From Cognatilysobacter xinjiangensis (lineage in GTDB: Bacteria > Pseudomonadota > Gammaproteobacteria > Xanthomonadales > Xanthomonadaceae), in assembly GCF_014651995.1 (NCBI RefSeq), contig NZ_BMXY01000001.1:1054001-1118000 (forward strand): 64,000 nucleotides of DNA, given 5' to 3'. The notes beneath the pieces were generated by a model. It ran no database searches and was not told where the DNA came from. It was given only the letters and a program-made list of their open reading frames with translations. Position numbers and translations under genes: made by a program. This document shows, piece by piece, positions 56,412-64,000 of this stretch (its first letter is position 1; each line of letters opens with the position of its first letter).

Positions 56412-57392
56412 CTAAGCGGCAGTCGTCGAGGCCCAGCTGAAAAGCCGCTGCGGGCGCAGGCGATCGCCTTCACGCGAAGCGAGGCCGAGAAGCGTCCCGC
56501 CCGGACCGACGACCACGCTCAGGTCGCTGGCGCCATGGCTCGCCGCGCTGGAGCCGCCGCCCGGGGTGTCGCTGCCGATCGCCGTGGACGAGACAGCATC
56601 GAAGGCCAGCGACTGCCCGTACCCGAAGCGCCGCGCGCTGTCGGCATCGAGTACGACGCGGTGGAAGCGGCTGAGGCCCGCGTCGATCGGCAGCAGGTGC
56701 GCATCGAGGTCGACGCCCTGGTCCGCCTGCTGCTGCAGCGCCTCGAGCGTCAGCATCGCGGGTTGCCGAAACGGCTCGACCCACAGCCGCCGCAGCGACG
56801 CCACGTGCGCGCCGCAACCCAGCGCTTCGCCGAGATCGCGCACGAGACTGCGTACGTACGTACCGGATCCACATTCGACGTGCAGTCGCAGCCAGCCGTC
56901 GCCCCGCTCGACCAGGCGGAACGCATCGACCTCGACGTCGCGCTCCGGCGCTTCCACCGTCTGGCCACGGCGCGCCATCGCGTAGAGCGGCTCGCCGCCC
57001 TGCTTCAGCGCGGAATAGATCGGCGCGCGCTGCCGGATGCGGCCGTGGAAGGGCACGAGCGCGGCCTCGATCGCCGCGTTCTCCAGCACGGGGACCGGCC
57101 GCTCGCGCAGCACGACGCCGTCGGCATCGTCGGTATCCGTGGTGGCGCCCAGCGTGGCGACCGTTTCGTAGGCCTTTCGCGATCCGAGCAGCAGGCCCGC
57201 GATCTTGGTCGCCTCTCCGAAGCAGACCGGCAGAAGGCCGGTCGCCAACGGATCGAGGCTGCCGGTGTGGCCGGCCTTCTCCGCGCGGAACAGATGGCGG
57301 ACGCGTTGCAGCGCCTGGTTCGAGCTCATGCCCGACGGCTTGTCGAGCAGCAGGATGCCGTCGAGTCGGCGGAAACGCGTCTTGCCCTTCAC
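56412..57392 (-). CDS. truB: tRNA pseudouridine-55 synthase
   Basis: The 326-residue enzyme forms pseudouridine 55 in the T-loop of tRNAs. The catalytic aspartate is D47 in [14 protein letters not shown]. The N-terminal [14 protein letters not shown] and the RGERG-like region [15 protein letters not shown] are present, followed by a short PUA-like C-terminal domain that contains a Ser/Gly-rich insert (about 285-300). It lies nine bases after rbfA and is part of the rimP-nusA-infB-rbfA-truB run. Confidence 0.95.
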   Translation of the reverse strand: MKGKTRFRRLDGILLLDKPSGMSSNQALQRVRHLFRAEKAGHTGSLDPLATGLLPVCFGEATKIAGLLLGSRKAYETVATLGATTDTDDADGVVLRERPVPVLENAAIEAALVPFHGRIRQRAPIYSALKQGGEPLYAMARRGQTVEAPERDVEVDAFRLVERGDGWLRLHVECGSGTYVRSLVRDLGEALGCGAHVASLRRLWVEPFRQPAMLTLEALQQQADQGVDLDAHLLPIDAGLSRFHRVVLDADSARRFGYGQSLAFDAVSSTAIGSDTPGGGSSAASHGASDLSVVVGPGGTLLGLASREGDRLRPQRLFSWASTTAA

Positions 57393-57401
57393 GCGACGGA
57401 C

Positions 57402-57791
57402 TCAGGCGTCGCGATCGGAGGCGTCGCCTTCCGCGTCGTCCTCCAGGCGCGGATTGGCCTGGAGGAGTTGTTCGATGCGCTCACCACGGTCGAACGAGGC
57501 GTCGTAGTGGAAGTGAAGCTCCGGCACGTGCCGCAGTTTCATCGCGCGCGCCAGCCCGTAACGGATCTGCTTGGCCGCTTCCTTCAGGCCCTTGAGCGCC
57601 TCGTCCGCACGCTCGGGCTGCAGCGCGGTCACGAAAACCTTCGCATGCGCCATGTCGCGGGTGACCTCGACGTCCGACACGCTGACCGACGGCAGGCCGA
57701 GCTCGCGCACGGCCTCGTGGACCAGCGTGCCCAGCTCCCGGCGGAGCTGGGCGGAAACGCGGTCGGTACGGTGGAAGCTCTTGGACGGCAT
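57402..57791 (-). CDS. rbfA: Ribosome-binding factor A
   Basis: The 129-residue KH-fold protein binds immature 30S subunits and helps mature the 5' end of 16S rRNA, with importance in the cold. It shows the RbfA pattern RTDRVSAQLRRELGTLV and a C-terminal HFHYDASFDRGERIEQLL. A short acidic tail follows. The ATG at 57791 shares one base with the infB stop, so it is translationally coupled to infB. An upstream in-frame start would lie inside infB and is rejected. Confidence 0.96.
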   Translation of the reverse strand: MPSKSFHRTDRVSAQLRRELGTLVHEAVRELGLPSVSVSDVEVTRDMAHAKVFVTALQPERADEALKGLKEAAKQIRYGLARAMKLRHVPELHFHYDASFDRGERIEQLLQANPRLEDDAEGDASDRDA

Positions 57792-60373
57792 CAGAGCGTG
57801 CGCTGCACTTCGATGCGCTCGAAGCACTCGATCTGGTCGCCGGCCTTGACGTCGTTGTACGCCTTGACGCCGATGCCGCACTCGGTGCCGTTGCGCACTT
57901 CGTCGACGTTCTCCTTGAAGCGGCGCAGCGACTCCAGCTCGCCTTCGAAGATGACCGTTTGCTGGCGCAGGACGCGGATCGGCTTGCCGCGACGGATGAC
58001 GCCCTCGACGACCATGCAGCCCGCGACCGCGCCGAACTTCGACGAGCGGAACACGTCGCGCACCTCGGCCGTACCGATGATCTCCTCGCGGATCTCCACG
58101 CCGAGCACGCCCGACGCGATTTGCTTCACCTGATCGATGACGTCGTAGATGATCGAGAAGTAGCGCAGGTCCACGCCCTGGTTCTCGATGACCTTGCGTG
58201 CCGTGGCATCGGCGCGCACGTTGAAGCCGATGATCGTGGCCTTCGACGTTGCCGCGAGCTGGGCATCCGACTCGGTGATGCCGCCCACGCCCGAGCCGAT
58301 CACGTTGATGCGGATCTGGTCGTTGGACAGGCCGGTCAGTGCATCGCGAAGCGCCTGCACCGAGCCCTGCACGTCCGCCTTGACGACGAGGTTGAGCGTG
58401 AGCTGGCCTGCACCCTCGCCCATCTGGGCCAGGATGTCCTCCATGCGGTTCCCGCCCTGGGCGACGAGACGCGATTCGCGACGCTTGGCGTCACGCTGCT
58501 GGGCGACGTCCTTGGCGAGGCGCTCGTCCTCGACGACCACGAGGTCGTCGCCGGCATCCGGCACGCCCGACAGGCCGAGCACCTGCACCGGGATGGACGG
58601 ACCCGCCGACTGCACCTGCTGGCCGTTCTCGTCGAACAACGCTCGGACGCGGCCGTACTGCACGCCGCAGACGACGTAGTCGCCCTTCTCGAGTTGACCC
58701 GATTGCACGAGCACGGTCGCGACCGGGCCACGGCCACGGTCGAGCGACGACTCGATGACCACGCCGGTCGCACGACCGGTCGGCACCGCGCGCAGCTCGA
58801 GCACCTCGGCCTGCAGGCCCAGCGACTCGAGCAGTTCGTCGACGCCCTGGCCGGTCTTGGCCGACAGCTCGACCATCTGCGTGTCGCCGCCGAATTCCTC
58901 GGCCACGACGTCGTGCGCGAGCAGCTCGTTCTTGACGCGCGACGGATCGGCGTCGGACTTGTCGATCTTGTTGATCGCGACCACCAGCGGAACGCCGGCC
59001 GCCTTCGCGTGCTGGATCGCCTCGGCCGTCTGCGGCATTACGCCGTCGTCGGCCGCGACCACCAGCACCACGATGTCGGTCAACTTCGCACCGCGGGCAC
59101 GCATCGCCGAAAACGCGGCGTGGCCCGGGGTATCGAGGAAGCTGATGACGCCCTTCGGCGTTTCGACGTGGTACGCGCCGATGTGCTGCGTGATGCCGCC
59201 GGCTTCGCCCGACGCGACCTTTGTTCGACGGATGTAGTCGAGCAGCGAGGTCTTGCCGTGGTCGACGTGACCCATGATCGTGACGACCGGCGGACGCGCG
59301 ACCTTCTCGCCCTGCGCCTCCTCGACGTGCGCGATCAGCAGCTCCTCGGCGGAGTTCTCGGACGCGCGCACCGCGGTATGGCCCAGCTCCTCGGTCACGA
59401 GCACCGCGGTGTCGTGGTCGATGGTCTGGTTGATGGTCGCCATCACGCCCATCTTGAAGAGCGCCTTGACGACGTCGCCGCCCTTCAGCGCGAGCTTCTG
59501 CGCCAGGTCGGCGACGGTGATCGTCTCGCCGATGGCGACCTCGCGCTTGACCGGCGCGGTCGGGCGCTGGAAGCCCGAGCCGGTGCGGGACTGGTCGAGC
59601 TGGCGACGTTGCGGCTTGCCGCTCGGCTTGCCACGGCCACCCGCGCCGCGGCGCGCGCGGTCGGCGGCGCTGAGGTGCATCTGGCCGGCGAAGCGGCTGG
59701 TGCGGTCGTCGTCTTCCGGACCGGCGACCATCGCGTGCGAGCCGCGGGTTTTGTGCTTGGCGTCGTGCGCGGGCGCACGCGCCGGCTCGGCCGCGCGCGG
59801 TGCCGGTCGGCCGTGACCGTGCGCGGGCTTGCGGGCCTCGACTTCGGGCTCGGCGGCAGCCTTCGCGGCCGCTTCGGCCTCCAGCCGCGCACGCTCCGCC
59901 TCGGCCGCTTCCTGCCGTGCGCGCTCGATTTCCTCGGCGCGGCGACGGTCGGATTCGGCGAGACGCTGCTGCTCGTCGAGGTTGCGCTGGCGCGACTCCT
60001 CGAGCCTGCGCAGGATCTCGGCGCGCTCGTCGTCCTCGCTGATCGGCGCACCGCTCGCATCGCGCAGCAGCGTGACCTTCTTGCGCACGACGACATCGAC
60101 CGTCTGCTTGGCCTTGCCGCCGCCGACGGTGATTTCCTGCTTGCGGCTGCGGTTGAGCGTGATCTTCTTCGGCGCGTCGACCTCGGCGGCCGCGGCCTCG
60201 CTCTTGCCGTGCGCGCGCTTCAGGAAGCCGAGCAGCTTCACTTTCTCGATGCTGGTAACGACCTGGTCGGGGCCGCTGAACTTCATGCCGGCTTCCGCCA
60301 GCTGCTCAAGCAGCTTTTCGACCGGCGTATTGACCAGCTCGGCGAGCTTGCGGATGGTGGTTTGCTGCGACAT
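57791..60373 (-). CDS. infB: Translation initiation factor IF-2
   Basis: The 860-residue GTPase brings initiator tRNA to the 30S subunit and promotes subunit joining. A small N-terminal domain (1-50) is followed by a long Lys/Glu/Ala-rich linker (about 80-280) and a second IF2N domain. The G domain has GHVDHGKT (368-375), [15 protein letters not shown] and SAKTG. Domains II, III and the fMet-tRNA-binding C-terminal domain complete the chain. The ATG at 60373 gives the family N-terminus [14 protein letters not shown]. Linkers of this size are common in this lineage. Confidence 0.97.
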   Translation of the reverse strand: MSQQTTIRKLAELVNTPVEKLLEQLAEAGMKFSGPDQVVTSIEKVKLLGFLKRAHGKSEAAAAEVDAPKKITLNRSRKQEITVGGGKAKQTVDVVVRKKVTLLRDASGAPISEDDERAEILRRLEESRQRNLDEQQRLAESDRRRAEEIERARQEAAEAERARLEAEAAAKAAAEPEVEARKPAHGHGRPAPRAAEPARAPAHDAKHKTRGSHAMVAGPEDDDRTSRFAGQMHLSAADRARRGAGGRGKPSGKPQRRQLDQSRTGSGFQRPTAPVKREVAIGETITVADLAQKLALKGGDVVKALFKMGVMATINQTIDHDTAVLVTEELGHTAVRASENSAEELLIAHVEEAQGEKVARPPVVTIMGHVDHGKTSLLDYIRRTKVASGEAGGITQHIGAYHVETPKGVISFLDTPGHAAFSAMRARGAKLTDIVVLVVAADDGVMPQTAEAIQHAKAAGVPLVVAINKIDKSDADPSRVKNELLAHDVVAEEFGGDTQMVELSAKTGQGVDELLESLGLQAEVLELRAVPTGRATGVVIESSLDRGRGPVATVLVQSGQLEKGDYVVCGVQYGRVRALFDENGQQVQSAGPSIPVQVLGLSGVPDAGDDLVVVEDERLAKDVAQQRDAKRRESRLVAQGGNRMEDILAQMGEGAGQLTLNLVVKADVQGSVQALRDALTGLSNDQIRINVIGSGVGGITESDAQLAATSKATIIGFNVRADATARKVIENQGVDLRYFSIIYDVIDQVKQIASGVLGVEIREEIIGTAEVRDVFRSSKFGAVAGCMVVEGVIRRGKPIRVLRQQTVIFEGELESLRRFKENVDEVRNGTECGIGVKAYNDVKAGDQIECFERIEVQRTL

Positions 60374-60501
60374 TCGGTTTCCGTGTGCTGGTGACCCGGC
60401 GCGAGGCCGGACCGATCCGTTGAATTCTAGCGCGGGCCGGGAAAGCGCCCCGTGGCGGCCTCGACCGGCCACCGGCCTTAGCCGGCGGCGTCGGCGCCGG
60501 A

Positions 60502-62013
60502 TTACTCGCCGCGCTCGAGGCGGGCGATCTCCTCGGCACGGGCGGCGAGGATGAGCTGGGCGGCCCGCTCCTCGTCCATGCCCTCGATGCCGAACTCGAC
60601 CACCTCGTCCGCGCCGAGCTCGGAGAGATCCTCGCTGGTGCGGATGCCATTGGCCGCCAGCGCATGCGCGGTCGCCTCGTCCATGCCGTCGAGCGCCAGC
60701 AAGTCGTCGGACGGCATCTGGCCCTCCAGTGACTCTTCCTCGGCGAGCGCATCGTTGAGCAGCGAGTCGCGGGCGCGCGAGCGCAGTTCCTCGACGATGT
60801 CCTCGTCGAAGCCCTCGATCGCGAGCAGCTCGCCGACCGGCACGTAGGCGATCTCCTCGACCGTGTTGAAGCCTTCCGACACGAGGATGCCGGCGATCTC
60901 CTCGTCGACCTCCAGCTTGTCCTGGAACAGCTGGCGCGACGCGGCCTGCTCGGCCTCGCTCTTGGCCTGCACTTGGTCGGCGGTCATGACGTTGAGCTGC
61001 CAGCCGGTCAGGCGACTGGCGAGGCGCACGTTCTGGCCGCCCTTACCGATCGCCTGCGCCAAGCGCTCCTCGGCGACCGCGAGGTCCATCGAATGCTTGT
61101 CCTCGTCGACGACGATCGACTGCACTTCCGCCGGCGCCATCGCGTTGATCACGAACTGCGCCGGGTTGTCCGACCACAGGATGATGTCGACGCGCTCGCC
61201 GTTGAGCTCGTTGCTCACGGCCTGCACGCGCGAGCCGCGCATGCCGATGCAGGCGCCGATCGGATCCGTGCGGTTGTCGTGCGCGAGCACCGCGATCTTC
61301 GCGCGGTCGCCCGGATCGCGGGCGCAGGCGCGGATCGTCACCAGGCCCTGGCCGACTTCCGGCACCTCGAGCTTGAACAGCTCCATCATGAATTCGGGGG
61401 CGGCGCGGCTGATGAAGATCTGCGGGCCGCGCGGCTCCGGGCGCACGTCGTACAGGTAGCCGCGAACGCGGTCGCCGGTACGCAGCACGTCGCGCGGAAT
61501 GCCCTTGTCCTTCGGGATGATGGCCTCGGCGTTGCCGCCCAGGTCGACGTAGATGTTGCCGCGCTCCACGCGCTTGACGATGCCCGTGATGAGCTCGCCG
61601 ACGCGATCCTTCCACGCGTCGATGACCTGCTGGCGCTCGGCCTCGCGCACCTTCTGCACGATGACCTGCTTGGCGGCCTGCGCGGCGATGCGGCCGAACT
61701 CGGCGTTCTCGACCTGCTCCTCGATGAAGTCCCCGACCTCCACGCCCTCGACCTCGTCGATCGCGTCCATCAGGCGGATCTGGCGATCCGGCGATTCCAT
61801 GACGACGTCGTCGGCCACCACTTCCATGCGGCGGAAGGTTTCGTAGCTTCCGTCCTTGCGGTCGATCGAGACGCGCACCAGCACGTCCTCGTCGTGGTAG
61901 CGCTTCTTCGCGGCAGACGCGAGCGCCGCCTCGATCGCCTCGAAAATGACGTCGCGCGGGACGCCCTTCTCGTTGGCGACCGCGTCCACGACCATCAGAA
62001 GTTCCTTGCTCAT
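60502..62013 (-). CDS. nusA: Transcription termination/antitermination factor NusA
   Basis: The 503-residue RNA polymerase-binding factor modulates pausing, termination and antitermination. It has an N-terminal domain (about 1-125), an S1 domain (about 135-200, with [23 protein letters not shown]), two KH domains (about 230-345) and C-terminal acidic helix-hairpin-helix repeats (about 365-420 and 440-500) of the E. coli type. It lies five bases downstream of rimP and is co-transcribed with it. Confidence 0.97.
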   Translation of the reverse strand: MSKELLMVVDAVANEKGVPRDVIFEAIEAALASAAKKRYHDEDVLVRVSIDRKDGSYETFRRMEVVADDVVMESPDRQIRLMDAIDEVEGVEVGDFIEEQVENAEFGRIAAQAAKQVIVQKVREAERQQVIDAWKDRVGELITGIVKRVERGNIYVDLGGNAEAIIPKDKGIPRDVLRTGDRVRGYLYDVRPEPRGPQIFISRAAPEFMMELFKLEVPEVGQGLVTIRACARDPGDRAKIAVLAHDNRTDPIGACIGMRGSRVQAVSNELNGERVDIILWSDNPAQFVINAMAPAEVQSIVVDEDKHSMDLAVAEERLAQAIGKGGQNVRLASRLTGWQLNVMTADQVQAKSEAEQAASRQLFQDKLEVDEEIAGILVSEGFNTVEEIAYVPVGELLAIEGFDEDIVEELRSRARDSLLNDALAEEESLEGQMPSDDLLALDGMDEATAHALAANGIRTSEDLSELGADEVVEFGIEGMDEERAAQLILAARAEEIARLERGE

Positions 62014-62018
62014 CTCGA

Positions 62019-62627
62019 TTACTCCGCCTCGGTCGGCCCCTCGGCCGCCGGCTTAGGGTTGGCTTGCTTCTTCGGTGCCTTGGCGGCCTTACCGCCACGG
62101 CCCTTCGATTCCTTGCTCGGCGCGTAGCCCAGGGCGACCCAGTCGGGCACCAGGCGCGCCTTCTCGATGTTGCCCACGGCGACGTCGATCGCCTGCCGCT
62201 GGCCACCGAGGCCCTCGACGTCGAAGCGCACGGTCTCGTCCTCGACGGCGACGATGCGCCCCTGCAGGCGTCGACGGCCTTCCTGCGGCAGCTTCAGCGT
62301 GACCTTCGCCTCCTCGCCCGCGAATCGCGCGAACTGCGCGGCGGTGAAGAGCGGTCGGTCCACGCCGGGCGAGGACACCTCGAGCGTGTAGTTGCTGCTG
62401 ATCGGATCCTCGACGTCGAGCAGCGCCGAAACTTCGCGGCTCACGGACTCGCAGTCCTCGATCGTGACCATGCGGCCGTCGGCCGCGGCCGCTTCCGTCA
62501 CGTCGATGTAAAGGCGCAGCACGGCGCTGCCCGGCGCGGGCAGGTACTCCACACCGACCAGCTCGAGCCCCAGGGCGTCGACGGTCGGCGTGAGAAGGCC
62601 GGTGATCTGGGTGGCTTTGTCCGCCAT
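62019..62627 (-). CDS. rimP: Ribosome maturation factor RimP
   Basis: The 202-residue protein assists 30S assembly. Its two family domains are visible: an N-terminal domain with [13 protein letters not shown] and [15 protein letters not shown], and a C-terminal SH3-like domain. It carries a C-terminal extension of about 40 residues rich in Lys, Ala, Gly and Pro ([17 protein letters not shown]), making it longer than the usual 150-160 residues. GGAGG precedes the ATG. Only about 35 bases separate it from the hairpin behind the initiator tRNA. Confidence 0.94.
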   Translation of the reverse strand: MADKATQITGLLTPTVDALGLELVGVEYLPAPGSAVLRLYIDVTEAAAADGRMVTIEDCESVSREVSALLDVEDPISSNYTLEVSSPGVDRPLFTAAQFARFAGEEAKVTLKLPQEGRRRLQGRIVAVEDETVRFDVEGLGGQRQAIDVAVGNIEKARLVPDWVALGYAPSKESKGRGGKAAKAPKKQANPKPAAEGPTEAE

Positions 62628-62661
62628 TCGCTTACCTCCGGGCGACGATTCGCCGCGTCCG

Positions 62662-62692
62662 AAAACAACAAGGGGCCCATTGGGCCCCTTGT
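62662..62692 (-). terminator. Intrinsic terminator or attenuator between tRNA-fMet and rimP
   Basis: An 11-pair perfect stem (arms 62692-62682 and 62678-62668) with a 3-base loop is followed on the minus strand by TGTTTTC. It lies 88 bases after the tRNA and 35 bases before rimP. No promoter is evident between hairpin and rimP, so read-through may set rimP operon expression. Confidence 0.75.
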
Positions 62693-62779
62693 CCGGTACT
62701 GCTGGATGTCGGTCGGTCGCGTGGAGCCGCGACCGTCGAGCCCAAGCATCGGTTCCCCAGAAATCGAAGAACCCGAAGC

Positions 62780-62856
62780 TGGTAGCGGGGGCAGGATTTG
62801 AACCTGCGACCTTCGGGTTATGAGCCCGACGAGCTGCCAGACTGCTCCACCCCGCA
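62780..62856 (-). tRNA. Initiator tRNA-fMet (CAT anticodon)
   Basis: The 77-base cloverleaf has its anticodon CAT at 62822-62820 and encodes the CCA end. It is the initiator, not the elongator: the anticodon stem has three consecutive G-C pairs (TCGGG with CCCGA) and the first acceptor pair is unformed. That mismatch is T1 against T72 rather than the E. coli C1-A72. A strong promoter lies just upstream. Its placement before rimP-nusA-infB parallels metY in E. coli. Confidence 0.95.
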
Positions 62857-62867
62857 TCAGGAGGAGA

Positions 62868-62896
62868 ATTGTATGTTCATCACGGAATTCGCGCAA
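62868..62896 (-). promoter_or_regulatory. Promoter of the initiator tRNA (and probably the rimP operon)
   Basis: On the minus strand TTGCGC (62896-62891) and TACAAT (62873-62868) are 17 bases apart, and the -10 box ends 11 bases before the mature tRNA 5' end. Spacing and boxes are near consensus. The -35 box lies in one arm of the inverted repeat at 62884-62916. Confidence 0.75.
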
Positions 62897-62916
62897 GCCT
62901 GAATTGCGCCAATTCC
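62884..62916. repeat. Inverted repeat overlapping the tRNA-fMet -35 box
   Basis: Arms of 13 bases (62884-62896 and 62904-62916) match at 12 positions around a 7-base spacer. No T-run follows in either direction. It sits between the nuoN stop and the tRNA, so it may terminate nuo transcription weakly or serve as a protein-binding site. Confidence 0.5.
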
Positions 62917-62935
62917 ACCTTCGTTCGAAATAAAG

Positions 62936-64000
62936 TCAGGCGAAGGCGCGCTGGCACCAGGCCATGATCGGGTTCCAGGCGATGCCGAGAGCCAGCAGAC
63001 CCAACGCGTTCACCGCGAATACCGTGCGCAGCGGGCGGCTGGCGACGATCGCATGGACCTCGCCGTCGGCCTTGTCGAAGTACATCGCCTTGACCACGCG
63101 CAGGTAATAGAACGCGCCGACCACCGCGAAGACCACGCCGACGATCGCCAGCCACAGCATGCCGCCGTCCAGCGCTGCACGAAGCACCGCGAGCTTGGCC
63201 CAGAAGCCGAGGAATGGCGGCAGGCCGGCCAGCGAGGCCATCACGCACAGGATGAAGCCGGCCATCCACGGGCTGCGGGCGTTCAGGCCGCGATAGTCGT
63301 CGATGCGGTCCGCCTCGAAGCCGCGCGAGGCCATGACGACGATCGCGCCGAAGGCCGCGACCGACATGATCGCGTAGCTGATCGCGTAGAACATCGCCGC
63401 GGCGAAGCCCTGCTCGCCACCGCCGGCGATGCCCATGAACAGGAAGCCGACGTGCGAGACGGTCGAGTACGCGAGCATGCGCTTGAAGTTGCTCTGCACC
63501 ATCGCGGCCAGGTTGCCGACCGCGAGCGAGGCCACGGCGATCACCGCGAACAGCAGGCGCCAGCGGTCGTCGAGGCCACCCGCTCCGACCTCGAACAGTC
63601 GGTAGGCCATGCCGAACGACGCCAGCTTCGGCGCGGAGCCGACGAACTGCGTGATCGGCGTCGGCGCGCCGGTGTAGACGTCGGGCAGCCACATGTGGAA
63701 CGGCGCGCCACCAAACTTGAATGCCACGCCGGCGAGCATGAACACGACGCCCGTCAGCAGCATCGTCGCGGTCGTCCCCGACTCGCCGCCCGCCGACACG
63801 GCCTCGGCGATGCGCGCGAGATCCAGCGAGCCGGTCGCGCCGTAGACCAGTGACATGCCATAGAGCAGCAGGCCGGACGCCAACGAACCCAGCACGAAGT
63901 ACTTGATCGCCGACTCCGAGGACAACGCGTTGTCGCGGTCGATCGCGACCAGCGCGTAGGAGCACAGCGCCAGCAGCTCGAGGCCCAGATAGATCATGAC
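62936..64000 (-). CDS. nuoN: NADH-quinone oxidoreductase subunit N (5' end outside the window)
   Basis: The frame is open to the window edge; about 354 C-terminal residues are visible. It is an antiporter-like proton-pumping subunit in the membrane arm of complex I. Multiple hydrophobic helices are present, with typical motifs YLGLELLALCSYALVA, FKFGGAPFHMWLPDVY (containing the conserved channel lysine region) and SVSHVGFLFMG-like YSTVSHVGFLFMG. It is the last gene of the nuo operon, whose other genes lie beyond the window. Confidence 0.95.
   Translation of the reverse strand, partial: VMIYLGLELLALCSYALVAIDRDNALSSESAIKYFVLGSLASGLLLYGMSLVYGATGSLDLARIAEAVSAGGESGTTATMLLTGVVFMLAGVAFKFGGAPFHMWLPDVYTGAPTPITQFVGSAPKLASFGMAYRLFEVGAGGLDDRWRLLFAVIAVASLAVGNLAAMVQSNFKRMLAYSTVSHVGFLFMGIAGGGEQGFAAAMFYAISYAIMSVAAFGAIVVMASRGFEADRIDDYRGLNARSPWMAGFILCVMASLAGLPPFLGFWAKLAVLRAALDGGMLWLAIVGVVFAVVGAFYYLRVVKAMYFDKADGEVHAIVASRPLRTVFAVNALGLLALGIAWNPIMAWCQRAFA

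Overview
The window is a gene-dense, strongly GC-rich stretch of bacterial chromosome that reads as Gammaproteobacteria, most likely the Xanthomonadaceae/Lysobacteraceae (a Lysobacter- or Luteimonas-like genome). Points in favour: a methionine synthase split into two genes; a class III PHA synthase pair (phaE-phaC) directly upstream of an enlarged ligA; a YtrA-type GntR/ABC operon ending in two DUF2884 genes; a secreted DUF3011 protein; a GyrA with Thr83; and an initiator tRNA upstream of rimP-nusA-infB. The assignment is inferred from gene content and order, not from an alignment. I see about 50 protein genes, one tRNA, and no IS element, prophage, CRISPR array or rRNA.

Layout. 1-4000 (+): tail of an unidentified gene, then the two halves of MetH. 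4023-8071 (-): a DUF2058 protein, slyX, ugd and two FKBP-type prolyl isomerases. 8185-12225 (+): a promoter overlapped by a palindrome, a small exported peptide, a YtrA-like repressor, an ABC ATPase, an ABC-2 permease and two DUF2884 proteins, apparently one autoregulated envelope-stress operon. 12299-13708 (-): fumC. 13814-18142 (+): purB, a subclass B3 metallo-beta-lactamase-like lipoprotein, the ribosomal oxygenase roxA and a GNAT protein, all overlapping by 1-4 bases. 18301-23911 (+): sucA-sucB-lpd (2-oxoglutarate dehydrogenase). 23982-26873 (+): a methyltransferase, a LOG-family hydrolase, a YhdH-type reductase and a single-domain response regulator. 26927-28432 (-): cbpA and a small heat-shock protein with a sigma-32-like promoter. 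28569-29051 (+): a peroxiredoxin.

From 29069 to 50238 everything is on the minus strand: pbpC with its alpha-2-macroglobulin partner, an EAL protein coupled to an HD-GYP protein (cyclic-di-GMP turnover), gyrA, mtnA, a DUF3011 protein, and the close run pssA-phaE-phaC-ligA-epmA. 50421-53691 (+): a DUF1800/DUF1501 pair with a Tat signal. 53767-62856 (-): the classical translation/RNA cluster tRNA-fMet, rimP, nusA, infB, rbfA, truB, rpsO, pnp. 62936-64000 (-): the 3' part of nuoN.

Most of the window is core metabolism and information processing. I found no clearly new multi-gene system. The best candidates for a second look are the YtrA operon with its leader peptide and operator, the beta-lactamase inside the purB operon, the enlarged DNA ligase, the degenerate cyclic-di-GMP proteins, and the regulatory structure around the initiator tRNA.
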